Shown: positions 21,879 to 32,728 of the stretch, piece by piece
How positions within the stretch are numbered: the stretch's first letter is position 1
How the letters are laid out: each line of letters begins with the position of its first letter
Source of the DNA: Anastrepha obliqua
Taxonomy: Eukaryota > Arthropoda > Insecta > Diptera > Tephritidae
DNA: 64,000 bases
Reading direction: 5' to 3'
Assembly: GCF_027943255.1 (NCBI RefSeq)
Contig: NC_072897.1
Location: 17,484,044-17,548,043, forward strand
Program-made: the position numbers and the translations under genes
The notes under the pieces: generated by a model
Told to the model about the DNA's origin: nothing
The model's database searches: none
Seen by the model: the letters and a program-made list of their open reading frames with translations, nothing else

Positions 21879-23176
21879 TTAATTTTCTTTAAATCTACCC
21901 GATCTCCGAAGAAATCTGAGAAGATCTTGTGGTGCCAAGGAGCCAAGATGGTCGCTTCTTAACACATCAGTGCCAAAGACCTCAAACCTGATTCGGGCGA
22001 AGGCGGGGCAGACACACAGGAAGTGGTCCGCCGTCTCATCCTCCTCTTCACAAGCTGGGCAGAGTATACTGTCTGAGATGCCCAACCTTTCCATGTGCTT
22101 CGCCCACAGAAAGTGGCCCGTCATCAGTCCAACCAGCCGTCTGCACTCCCCTCTGCTTAATGACAGAAGGGTTTGCGACAGTCGATCGGACATGACAGGT
22201 AACATCAGTTTTGTCCATCTGCAGCCTCTCTCAGCCTGCCAAGCTCGCTTGTGGGTAGTAGTTACCCTTTTGCTAACCGTGGCCGTGATGGCCGCAGAGG
22301 GGAGTGGCAAAGCGGGCTCTGGGCCAAAGAAGTTGGCTTCAGAGCCCATCTTAGCTAAGGAGTCAGAGGTCTCGTTACCCGCGATACCCACGTGTCCCGG
22401 GACCCATGTTAGCATCAGGCTATTATGTCTACCGACATAGTTCAGCCTGGATTTACAGGACTTCACTACCCCTGATGTGGTTTGAGGGCTGTCTAAGGCC
22501 ATAAGCGCTGCTTGGCTGTCGCTGCAGACACATATAGATCTGCCTCTCCATCGTTTTTCCACAACAAAGTTCATCGCTTCTTGAACTGCATACACCTCCG
22601 CTTGAAACACAGATGCATGCATTCCAAGAGCAAAGTGCAGTTTTGTCCCGCTGGATTCCACGAAGACCCCAGAGCCGGAGCCATGCTCGGTCCTGGAGCC
22701 ATCCGTAAAAATGCGAAAACAGTGTTTGCCGGGCTCATTTTCTGAGTCTCCCCACAACTGAGCCTCTGGTAGCACTACACTGTATCTCTTTTCAAGTACA
22801 ACTCTTGATGGCACTGAGTCAAGGGGCATGGAGAGAATCGTTGGATCGATGTCCATGCCTTCTCTGTGTTCCAATGCCGGACAAGGGCCGTACCAGTTCC
22901 CACTGTGTTTCAGTCTGCAGATGGCCTTCAGGGCCTCTCCTCGGATGAAAGCATCAGGTGGTGGTAAACCAATCAGAGCATCTAGTGCCGGGCCTGAAGT
23001 AGTCGGAAAAGCTCCGGTGCAACAGATGGCCACAGTGCGTTGTAGTCTCGATAAGGTCCTCCTGACTCCCACTAGGGATAGTCTGCTCATCCAGACCACT
23101 GATGCATAGGTGATGATGGGTCTTATCATAGCCGTGTAGATCCATAGGACCTTGCTAGGAGAGAGACCCCACGTTT
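21879..23176 (-). pseudogene. Element B ORF2, C-terminal part: RT end and RNase H (left arm)
   Basis: Continues from the other side of element C with TWGLSPSKVLWIYTAMIRPI, the RT thumb, then RNase H. Catalytic blocks are FTDGSRTEHGSGSG, FQAEVYAVQEAM, CSDSQAALMALD and WVPGHVGIAGNE, all intact. The post-RNase H signature LVGLMTGHFLWAKHMERLG and the cysteine block CPACEEEDETADHFLCVC follow. The 416-codon open frame begins at an internal Met. The frame is contiguous with the RT half at 28,390 once the 12-bp duplication is counted once. Confidence 0.85.
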
Positions 23177-23238
23177 CCTCGTCATGTCGGTCTCCTTGCC
23201 GCGGGGATGAGGCTTAAGTGGCGAGTTAACCCCATTCT

Positions 23239-24719
23239 ATGGAGATTAGCTTACCACGAACTAAGAGGGCAGCTTCATATAGGAATTGGGTAGCCACTCA
23301 TCCGCGGAACGGCGGAATTGGTGGCCACCCAAGTACTATGTGGAGAGTACCGTACCGACAACCTGGCAGGAGGGATAAAATGCATTTCTTTTCTTACATG
23401 TGGAGGCTAAATAAAGATATATCTGCACGGGGTAACCCACTTTTGGGAAATCCTCCCGTCGAGCAATCGACGGCTCGGGCATCGGATGTGCAGGCCCGAA
23501 CCCCACATTCCCCTATGACCGGAACTGACACCCAGGGTTCCGGAGGAAGCGCACTACTAGTGGTGAAACATGGCACATTGGCTATGCCAATGGAGAGCCG
23601 AGTGAGTGTGAGCGATACACCGCCATCGAAACGATCTGAAGCAACTGAACAAGTTGTGGAGGATGTGGAGATGGCGGACAATCTCTCAGTAGACTCAGAC
23701 GGATCTCTGGTACCGAGTAAGTCTTTGACAACGGTTAAACCTGGTGTGAATCAGGTAAGTACCGGTAAAAAGACTGAAGTTATTGGAGAGTCGAACGCAG
23801 GTGTCGGTCTAACCGCAAGGCAGATAAACGAAGAAGACAGAAGGCGAGGCAAGCCGAAGCACTAGCTAAGGCAAGGACTCAAGCTCCGTCAACTTCGACA
23901 CCTGTAACGGAAACGGGAAAGCGTGGCAGAACAGAGGATTCCTCTGTAGCGCTGCGCTCTTCCGGAAACGAAACGGGGTCTATGCCAGCGACCGGGAAGA
24001 GGAGGAAGGCAAAGAAGAGGAAAGTTGAAAAACGGAATTCGGAAATGCCTGAATCCTCGACCCAATCCAAGGCAGACAAACCTTTGCCTGACAAGGCAGA
24101 GGCTAAGGGACCTCAAATGTCGAATGACACTCTTCCGTCAACGTCTGGCGAATCATTCGCGAGAATGGCAGCAAAGGCAATGACGGTGGAGATACACACC
24201 GACAAACAAGATGGTCTACTGTCCAAAGGGCAACAAGACTATCTTGACAGCTATCTTTGGAAAGCTATCGGTGAGTCGAAAGACGCGCCGACATTCGAGG
24301 GGAAAAGCGTGGTGGACGGCATCGTAAAGGTGCACTGTTCCAATGCTTTTTCCCGAGAATGGCTAGAAAAAGCGATAGCAAAAATCCCAGCCTGCGAAAA
24401 CAGCAAGTTTATTCTTGTTGAGAGTAGCAAATAAAGGCTGGTACGAGCGAGTGTCTGGATTCCGGGTCCTTCCTGTAATTCAGCAGAACTCCTCAAACGC
24501 ATCCGTATTCAGAATACGGATCTTGACACGACTCTCTGGAGAGTATACTCGTGCACCAGGCAGAAATCCGCTACCACTTCGGAAGCGGGTTCCCACTTGG
24601 TACTGGGTATCGATCTTGGGTCCCTCAAGGTTCTTAAGTCGAAATACGGGTGCCGTCCCCACCTACATCTGGGGCGGATCCAGTTCCGCGTCCAGGATAA
24701 GGTGGAGGACAAAGCGTAA
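23239..24719 (+). pseudogene. Element C ORF1 (left arm), two frameshifts
   Basis: ATG 23,239 opens 208 codons of Ser/Thr/Pro-rich sequence. Near 23,835 the frame changes, and coding continues through a Lys/Arg-rich segment (MPATGKRRKAKKRKVEKRN) into a folded domain (MTVEIHTDKQDGLLSKGQQD and beyond). A second change near 24,425 leads to VWIPGPSCNSAELLKRIRIQ and on to a stop at 24,717-24,719. The last part resembles the C-terminal half of a DUF4780-like domain, as in E ORF1. RNA binding is the expected role. Confidence 0.75.
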
Positions 24720-24733
24720 ATATACTCAGTCTC

Positions 24734-27700
24734 ATGACTGAAGTAATATTTACACAGATAAATCTGCAGCATAGCAAAGCGTCTACGGCTCTCTTGTGGC
24801 GTAGGCATGCAAAACTGCAAATAAACCCACACATAATACTTATACAAGAACCATGGGTATGTCACAAGCGTATCTGTGGTCTAAGTGCTATGTCGTGGGG
24901 ACAAATACTTCATTGTGAAGGGAATGTGAGACCGCGAGCATGTATTATCATGCCGAGGTTGATCGAACACACGATGTTAAAAGAGCTATGCTCCGGAGAT
25001 ATCGTTCCTGCAAAAATAAAGTACTTGAAAAGTGGGAACAGTGTCGAAGCTATTATAGTTTCGGCCTACCTACCCTACGACTCTTTACAGCCACCTCCTT
25101 CAAGGGAGCTAAGAGAAGTGGTCAAGTACGCAGAATCCAATAATCTGGGGCTAATAGTGGGCTGTGATGCAAACTCACAGAACATTGTGTGGGGAAGCAG
25201 CAAATGCAACCCCAGAGGTCTCAAGTTACTGGATTTTATCCTGTCATCCGATTTGGTCATTCAAAACACTGGTAAAAAACCAACTTTTGTGACCAGAAGG
25301 AGACAAGAGGTGATTGATTTAACACTTACCAATAGGTCAGTTGGGAATCAAATCAACCGATGGCGAGTTTTGGAAGAGGACTCTCTTTCTGATCATCGTC
25401 TTATCGAATTCCGACTGGGAATTGACACAATATCAATACCTTCCGGTAGGAATCCTCGAAATGTGGACTGGGACAGATATGGTGAGCTTGTAACAGAGCG
25501 ATTACCATACCTGAAAAAACTCAAATCAGCAGAAATGATTGAAGATGCGACTAAGAAATTAGAAGGTACTTAAATCAATTGCTTTGAGGAACTGTGTCCA
25601 CTCAGGCAAAGCAGACAGGGGAAAGCGGTTCCTTGGTGGAACCCTGAACTGTCGAAGCTTCGTGTACGGTCCAGGAAACTTCTTAATAAGGCCTTGAAGA
25701 CCAAAACAGAAGAGGACTGGGCCAATCATCGACTTACACAGAGAGAATATAAGAAAAAAGTACGGCAAGCCAAACTTGAATCCTATAGAAATTTCTGCAG
25801 TAACGTCGAAGAAATGAGGGAAACAGCGAGACTTTGTAAGGTCCTTCATTTAGACCGCTCAGTAAGGCTGGATTCCATTCGAAAACCTGATGGTTCATAC
25901 ACCATTTCCAAATCGGAAACGTTTAATGCTTTACTCGAAATCCACTTTCCGGGTAGTAGAACTCTCTCTGAAGGTGAGAGTGGCATGAACAACAACGGTG
26001 GCAACGGTGGAACCTCTAGGTACAGCTGGTATATTGCTAGTCGGATAGTGACAAGGGAATCGATAAAGTTTTCCTTATCTTCCTTTGAGAACTTTAAGTC
26101 CCCTGGACCTGACGGAATATATCCAGCAATGCTTAAAAAAGGAGGAGACAGGCTGATTGAGGCCCTGAAAAGGATCTTCACAGCCTGTCTTGCATATGGT
26201 TATATACCATCCCAATGGCGACGCGTAAGAGTTGTATTTATTCCGAAACCAGGAAAAGATGACTATTCCCTAGCAAAAAGTTTTAGACCAATCAGTTTGA
26301 CATCGTTCATGTTGAAAAGTCTGGAACGAGTGGTGGAGAAACATATTCGAGTGGAGGTATTGCCGAGAAGTCCACTTAGTAGAAATCAACACGCTTACCA
26401 GAGTGGAAAATCATGTGAATCAGCCTTACACGATCTTGTTAGCAGGATTGAAGCTGGGCTGGAAGCTGACGAATACACAATGGGCGTGTTCGTGGACATT
26501 GAGGGGGCTTTTGATAATGCCACTTTCGGCTCGATATGTTCTTCTGCCGAACGACACGGAGTTAATCAAGCCATTATAAAATGGATATACTCCATGCTCT
26601 CTGAGAGGCTGTTAACCGCTGGTGGGAGCGATGACGAGCAAATCACAGTCAGGGCCAAGCAAGGATGTCCCCAAGGGGGTGTTCTTTCTCCGCTGCTATG
26701 GTGCTTCGTCGTAGACTCCCTATTAGTGGAGATGCAGGAACTCGGCTTTCATGTCCAAGCATATGCGGACGACGTCTGTGCGCTAACATCGGATAAATCC
26801 TTAAGGAGGCTTTGCACGAAAGTGCAGAGGATTCTTGACAAAATCGATGATTGGTGCATGAGACAAGGTCTTTCCGTTAATCCGAACAAAACAACTATAG
26901 TCTTGTTTACGAGAAAACGGAAATTGGATGGACTCAGTCTTCCAACACTGAAAGGTGTGACACTTGGTCTTTCCAACGAAGTTAAATATCTAGGAGTAAT
27001 CTTGGATAAGCAGCTGACTTGGGAGACACACGTTTCACTGAAGGTGAATCGTGCATTGAAGATTTTTCAGCAATGCCGTAGAGCCTTTGGCAAAACTTGG
27101 GGTCTGAGACCTGCTGTGGTCCTATGGATATACACAGCACTTATCAGACCAATCATCACTTACGCTTCTGTGGTCTGGTGGCGACGGAGCATGGTTAAGT
27201 CCACAATCCGGAAACTATACAGGCTGCAAAGAAGTGTATGTTTATGCATCACGGGCGCCATGAGTACAACCGCTGGAGATGCCCTAAATGCTATGCTTGA
27301 TTTGCTCACCCTGGATCTTAAGATACAACAGGAAGCAATAAAAGCAATGTGTAGACTCCATAAATATGGTTTCTGACACGAAGATGGAACTTCGGGACAC
27401 AGAGAAATCTTTAAGTTGCTGTCGGAGCAGTATCCACTGTTTTTGGCACCTAAAGATGACCTGATACCCTTAGTTTCATTTGGAAGGAAATTTGATGTCA
27501 GATTTCCATTGCGTGAGCAATGGAGCAATCCAGAATGCATGCAGGGAGGTTTGACGGATATTTTCTTTACCGATGGGTCCAAGACTGAAATAGGGTCAGG
27601 AGCCGGATGGTACTTAAACGATAGTAATAAGTATCACTACGCTATGGGGGGAATGGCAACTGTTTTCCAAACAGAAGTTTTTGCCGTCCTAAAAGTAGCC

Positions 27701-28205
27701 GAATGGATAATCGAGAGGTGACGAATTGGCCAACCGTGGATCAGCGGTGCCCCCGCAGGGGCCAGAGCCAATAATTGGAATCAGTCCCGCAGGAATCAAA
27801 AACTGGATCAACGATTATGTAGGCAATCTTCATAAAGAGCGATGGTCCGGTCTAGAACGCTGCAGAACTGCAAAGTGTTTTGTGACAAGTCCGAACAGAA
27901 AACTGTCAAACTTTCTACTAAAACTTAGAAGGAAAGACATTCGGTTGATGGTCGGCATCATTACAGGACACAACCCATGGGGTCAGCATATGACCACCAT
28001 TGGAATCATCTAGGACCCGGTATGCCTGTCATGCTTGGAGGAGGCGGATAGCACTGAGCACTTTCTCTGTGAGTGTCCTGCCTTTGCTAGAGCGCGACTA
28101 CGAGTATTGGGTTCCGATGTCATGAGAATGGGTAATATTCGTTCTCTAAAACTGGAGGATATTTACAGATTTGCCAAAGAATCTGGAAAATTCTCACAGG
28201 ACTAA
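24734..28205 (+). pseudogene. Element C ORF2 (left arm): endonuclease, RT, deleted RNase H
   Basis: ATG 24,734 lies 14 bases after the ORF1 stop. The endonuclease has QINLQHSKAS, QEPWV, GCDANSQNIVWGSS and SDHRLIEF. An in-frame TAA at 25,571-25,573 follows. RT (25,694-27,376) is open, with KSPGPDGIYPAML, DIEGAFDN, GCPQGGVLSPLLW and YADD at 26,762-26,773. A TGA at 27,374-27,376 precedes FTDGSKTEIGSGAG. At about 27,720 a deletion removes the central RNase H, including the DSQ and WVPGH blocks, and shifts frame to ELANRGSAVP. The C-terminus has VGIITGHNPWGQHM and CLSCLEEADSTEHFLCEC, ending 28,203-28,205. Confidence 0.9.
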
Positions 28206-28389
28206 CTATCTCTATCTCTGTCTCTATTCTTTCCTATTTCTTTCTATGATACTTTTCTCCCTCCCTCCTTGACTATCTACCCCCTTTCCAGAGCTTTAAA
28301 TACAATGGGCTTTTCAGCCTGAGTGTTTTAGGAGTCACCAAATCTCCTGGTGCTCCTTGGCTCGACCTTTTCAATTTCATTTCTTCATC
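28206..28389 (+). other. 3' UTR of element C (left arm)
   Basis: CT-rich 184 bp ending at the target-site duplication without a poly(A) run. The open frame here on the plus strand is antisense to B and not a gene. Confidence 0.6.
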
Positions 28390-30788
28390 GACCCCACGTT
28401 TTCCCAAAGACACCTTTGCACTGCCAGAAAGCTGTCAGGGCTTTGGATGCCTTTGCTTCAGCGTGTGATTTCCATAGGAGCTTACTATCGAGGATTACTC
28501 CAAGATATTTAATTTCCTTGGATAGCTGGATTGTGACTCCTTTTAGCTTTGGCAGAACGAGTCCATCAAGCTTCCTCCTTCTGGTAAAGAGGACAATACC
28601 AGTCTTGGCGGGATTTGCCGATAGCCCGTTCGCACAGCACCAAGTGTCAATCCGATCCAGAGTTTTCTGCACTTTCCTGCAGATGTTCATAAGGGCCTGT
28701 TACCAAACAAGCAACATCGTCCGCATATGCTTGTGCGTAGACTCCCGACTCGTTTAAGGTGGTGAGTAGAGGATCGATTACCATGCACCAGAGCAATGGA
28801 GACAGCACACCGCCTTGGGGGCAGCCTCTATTAACCCCAGATGACACCAACAGATCTTCTTCTACTCACACCGAAACGATTCTTTGGGCCAGCATCGAAC
28901 GAATCCAATTTACTACCACCCGGTCTACGCCGTGCCTACTAGCAGAGTTATACATACTATCAAAAAAGGCATTATCAAACGCCCCCTCTATGTCTAAAAA
29001 GATGCCCATAGCGTAGTCCCTCCTGTCGATGGCCAGCTCTACCCTAGCAACAAGGTTTTGCAGTGCCGACTCGCAGGATTTTCCACCCTGATAGGCATGC
29101 TGAAATAGAGACAGAGGGTGAGCCTTCAGCGACTTCTGACGTATGCGCAGTTCCACTAGTCGTTCGAGACTTTTCAGCATGAAAGAGGTCATGCTGATGG
29201 GTCTAAAGCTTTTGGGGCTGGTGAAGTCGTCTTTTCCAACCTTTGGGATAAAAGCGACCCTCACCATCCTCCAAGAGCGTGGTATGTAAGCCAATGCCAG
29301 GCATGCCGAGAAGATTTTCTTCAGGGCCGCTGTCACGAACTCTGCACCCTCCTTCAGCATGGCAGGATATATGCCATCTGGTCCGGGCGACTTGTAGTCG
29401 CCAAAAGATTTGATGGCAAGTCGAATGGCGGCCTCATTCGCCACAGATCTGGCAACGAGCCAGTCATGCCGAGAAGGTGTAGCAGCTCTGACAACTGCCT
29501 CTATCAATAAGGGCTGTTGCCGGCTGATGCTTATCTGATTACCAGGAAAGTGAGACTCCATCAGCAAGCTGAGTGTCTCACTTTTCCGCTCCGTGAAGGA
29601 GCCATCAGATTTCCTAAGTGACCCCAGCTTTGCCGTTGGGTCCCTTTTCAGGACCCTAACCAATTTCGCCGTGTCACTCAGAGATTCAATACCGCTGCAG
29701 AATTCACTAAATGAGGCTTTTTTCGATTCTCGAATAAGCCTCTTGTAGTTCTTCTGAACATCACGGTATCGCTCCCAGTCCTCTGCAAGGTTAGTCTTGA
29801 GGGTCCGGTTTAGAAGTTTTCTCGACTCACGCCTCAGCATCTGGAGCTCTCGATTCCACCAAGGAACGGGAATCCGGCTAGGGGGAGGTCGAATTGGACA
29901 GGCTGACTCAAAATATTCGGTTAGGGCAGCGTTGAGTTTCTCAACAGCCGCCTCAATGGCCTGTTCTTTTCGAAGTCTTGGTGGCGCAACGTCAAGGTCC
30001 CGCAGCGCCTCCCTAAACTTCTGCCAGTCTGTTTTTCTTGGGTTTCTAGAGGGCAATGGCATTTGTGCCTCCTCGCTACACTGAAACTCAATGTACCTGT
30101 GGTCCGAGCACGAATCTTCGGCAAGGACTCTCCAGTTCTTGATTGACCACCCAAGTTTTGAGTTTGATAGGGTTAGATCAATCACCTCCTGCCTTCTAGC
30201 TGTTACAAACGTTGGCTGTGAGCCCTTGTTGTGTATGTCTAGGCAGGAGGACGCGATAAATTCGAATAGTCGAGATCCCCGTCCATTGGACTTGCTGCTG
30301 CCCCAGATTGTATGCTGGGCATTAGCATCGCAGCATAGGATGAGGCCCAGACTGCGCCGCTCACAGAACCTCACGAGACTAGTGGCCTTCCCGGGTGGTG
30401 GTCCTTCCAGAGCATCGTAAGGAAAGTAAGCAGATGCAATCACAAGCTTCGACCATCCGCGTCTACCCCTATAACCCACCTCAGCCGCTACCAGGTCTTA
30501 GCAACAGAATTGCTCAAGACCCGTCACAGTGAGATGGGATGATACTATAAGACCGGTCCTAGGTCTGCTAGAACTCCTGTCATATAATAACGTGGCCCCT
30601 TTCAGCGCACTTAAGCCACAGAGACGGCCCCTAAAGACTCATGGCTCTTGCACTGCTGTTATGTGGGGTAATGTGTGCAGCTGGGAAAGCCTTCCACTTA
30701 GTAGTGCAGTAGCGGCTTTGGAATGCTGCAAGTGAATTTGCGTCACCGTCAAGGGACGATAGCTACAGGAATCGTCCGAGTCAATCAT
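28390..30788 (-). pseudogene. Element B ORF2, N-terminal part: endonuclease and RT (left arm)
   Basis: The ATG at 30,786-30,788 overlaps the ORF1 stop as ATGA. The start reads VTQIHLQHSKAATALLS. Two in-frame stops follow (at about 30,639-30,641, replacing the Trp of QEPW, and 30,498-30,500). A long open frame then has CDANAQHTIWGSS and SDHRYIEF. RT motifs are KSPGPDGIYPAML, RPISMTSFMLKSLE, DIEGAFDN, a TGA at 28,866-28,868, GCPQGGVLSPLLW and YADD (about 28,716-28,727). A one-base-type frameshift near 28,700 moves coding into the frame with KTLDRIDTWCCANGL, which runs to element C. Confidence 0.9.
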
Positions 30789-32056
30789 TTGGGAAAGACA
30801 TGGAAACTGGCCGTCCCAAAGAAGAGACTCAGACGGTTCCCGTACCGTGAGCCCATGACATCAACACTGGCCTCGTCCATTCGCACCACAAGAGTAGCCC
30901 CTTCCTTCCCTTCCCGGTTTTTACTCTTGGTGTTCGAGACGACTCGCCAAAGCCTCGTGTTGATGCCCGGATTCTGGGCACGTAGACAGGATAGGACATC
31001 CGCCGTAGACAGGTCTGGATCCGGAATCCAGCAGATGGCCTTCCTGAGGGGTACACTCTCCTTGCTGTAGACTGCGAAGCGAGTGGTCCCCATGGGGGGC
31101 ACGTTATTGACCACATTCCTGATCCACTCGAAGTTGGCCAGAGACGCGCACGTCACCTTTATGGTGCCGTCCTTTGTCTCATAGCCCTTCGCGTTGGCTT
31201 CCGGACCTGAGGCAATAACCCGACGCATCAGCTGGCTTTTGCAGTATTTGATTTCTGCATCCGTCAGCTTATGGTCAGGCCCCAGTTTTCCAATCACAGC
31301 CACAGGTCATGGGCCAGCAGCCTTCTCGCTATAGGATGGCTTGGCCGCACCCTTGGATGTGCTTGGGCGAAGGTCCAGCTCCCGATCCTCCACTGACGAA
31401 GATTTCGCCGGGCAGACAGCTGTGCTGGACATTTTGTCGAGGCGCCGATAGGGACGTGGCTCAGCAGAACCTTTTCCCGCCACATTGACTGGCGCCAAGA
31501 CCGCGCTCGTACCTTGGGGGGTCGTGGCTCGGCCATTGGCGGCAACCGCAGGGCAGGGAGGTGTGCTGCTTTCAGCCGCCGTCTTTCTCCGCTTGCCTCG
31601 AGAGCGAGACAACTTGGGAGTGCCTGTGCCCACCGTAGATTCGGTAGCTTCCGTGGGTGTCACTTCCGCTGACCGAGGTCGTTTGGAAGACACAGACGCA
31701 GAGGGGCCGGCAGAGCCACATGAGGATTTCTCCCGCATGAGCCTTGCCCGCCGCTTTCTTCTCTTCCTCCTTGCCGCGCTCTTCGATTTCCCTGCTTCTT
31801 TGGGAGGTCGTGCAGCCACCGAAGAGACCTCACAACTCAGGTCCTCAGAAGCAGGGAAATGTTTTTCAGACTCTGAAGGAGAGGAGATTGCGATAGCAAC
31901 CCCCGTCTCCTCCAGGATGCGCTCTCGCTCGTAGAGCTGAGAGACTTGGGTAATGGTTGGGGCCTCCAGAATCCATGCCCCTGCCGCCGAAACGGGTGGA
32001 TTGCCACTTGTGTGGATTCCACCTGGAGTAATATTACCATTGTTTTCCATTACCAT
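30785..32056 (-). pseudogene. Element B ORF1 (left arm), one nonsense mutation
   Basis: From the ATG at 32,054-32,056, 249 codons rich in Ser, Ala, Pro and Lys end at a TGA (31,307-31,309). The same frame then continues 173 codons to the true stop. The N-terminal half has a nuclear-signal-like basic cluster (SAARRKRRKRRARLMREK). The C-terminal half starts PVAVIGKLGPDHKLTDAEIK and includes LRKAICWIPDPDLSTADVLS, resembling the end of a DUF4780-like domain. The nonsense codon is present in both arms. RNA chaperone or RNP function is expected of intact relatives. Confidence 0.85.
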
Positions 32057-32242
32057 TGGTTTTTTTCGGGACTCCTCCCTAGCCAGTTTGGTTCGCGGAT
32101 GGCACCCTGATTCTATGCCAACTTTGAGTCATCACACGAGTGTTGAACCCACCCCATCAGAGAAGGCCACTCTTGTGATGCCAGGGCTCCCTATCCACCA
32201 CCTGGGACGCGCCCGATGGGAGATCAGGCAACTCCACACGGG
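32057..32242 (-). other. 5' UTR of element B (left arm)
   Basis: 186 bp from the target-site duplication to the ORF1 ATG on the minus strand. It is GC-richer than the surrounding DNA and probably contains the internal promoter. It does not match the 5' UTRs of C, D or E. Confidence 0.5.
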
Positions 32243-32498
32243 CTTCAGCTGCTTCGTCGTATTCTCTTTGATCTTTTTGATCTGTGCGATGGCACGTTAT
32301 CATCTCGCAAAATCCAAGAATTGTTTGCTCACATTTCCGGCCGTTTGCAACATACAGCATCTCTCAAAGGTTTCAAAACGGATGAATAATATTCTTTAAT
32401 GACTGTCTGGCCCGATGGAAGGTACTGATGGTGCACTACGCCTTGGCAATCGAAGAAAACAGTCAACATCACCTTCCCGGTTCTTTTTGCTCATAGGG

Positions 32499-32728
32499 TA
32501 TACATATCCCATCTTTTCACTGACGGACAGGAAGACGGTCGCAGTTGTTGTTTTTTGTATGCATACATTTTGCGTTCGTTGAAGGTTTGTATATATTTAT
32601 ATACATATATTTATATACATATGCGTGTATGCGCGTTTGGCTTTCTGGATGCATCCATGGATATTAGAATATTTTCTCATCAATATACATATGTATGTAA
32701 GTAGTTCAGATTTGAGTGAAGAGATTAA
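32499..32728. other. AT-rich DNA with first copy of a direct repeat (left arm)
   Basis: Positions 32,560-32,715 contain GCGTTCGTTGAAGG, TGCGCGTTTGGCTTTCTGGA and ATTTTCTCATCAATAT in order. The same order recurs at 34,064-34,198, spaced by about 1.5 kb. Confidence 0.6.

Larger units (their letters stand above)
23177..28389 (+). mobile_element. Non-LTR retrotransposon C (left arm), inserted in B
   Basis: Exact limits come from the 12-bp target-site duplication GACCCCACGTTT at 23,165-23,176 and 28,390-28,401. It holds a 5' UTR, ORF1, ORF2 with endonuclease, RT and a gutted RNase H, and a 184-bp 3' UTR rich in CT. Its 3' end (CATTTCTTCATC) has no poly(A) or obvious tandem tail, unlike B and E. 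It is related to B: both have KSPGPDGIYPAML and FTR(R/K)RKLDGL. Confidence 0.9.
21799..32242 (-). mobile_element. Non-LTR retrotransposon B (left arm), containing element C
   Basis: Inserted in mariner M1 with a 12-bp target-site duplication AAGCAGCTGAAG. In the right arm the duplication is at 47,458-47,469 and 57,914-57,925; here it lies at 32,243-32,254 and 21,787-21,798. The order on the minus strand is a 5' UTR of about 186 bp, ORF1, ORF2, an 80-bp 3' UTR and a run of about 13 A. Element C interrupts ORF2 between RT and RNase H. Full length at both ends, but inactivated by four nonsense changes and one frameshift. Confidence 0.9.
21625..32498 (-). mobile_element. Mariner relic M1 (left arm), internally deleted and split by element B
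   Basis: The two outer ends carry inverted repeats CCCTATGAGCAAAAAG and CCCTATGATCAAAAAG, each continuing to ACCGGG with one further difference, and each flanked by TA. Without element B only about 0.42 kb of mariner remains. One segment (about 32,360-32,480) encodes VMLTVFFDCQGVVHHQYLPS. The other (21,665-21,798) encodes LEDWVKRWHICVASDGSYF and the C-terminus. The three catalytic aspartate motifs are missing, so it is inert. The 5' terminal repeat is joined directly to the middle of the transposase by a deletion. Confidence 0.85.

Noticed and set aside
31485..31934. 149-codon plus-strand frame opposite B ORF1 (and mirror 47,778-48,227)
   Set aside because: Antisense shadow of a Ser/Pro-rich, GC-rich coding region.
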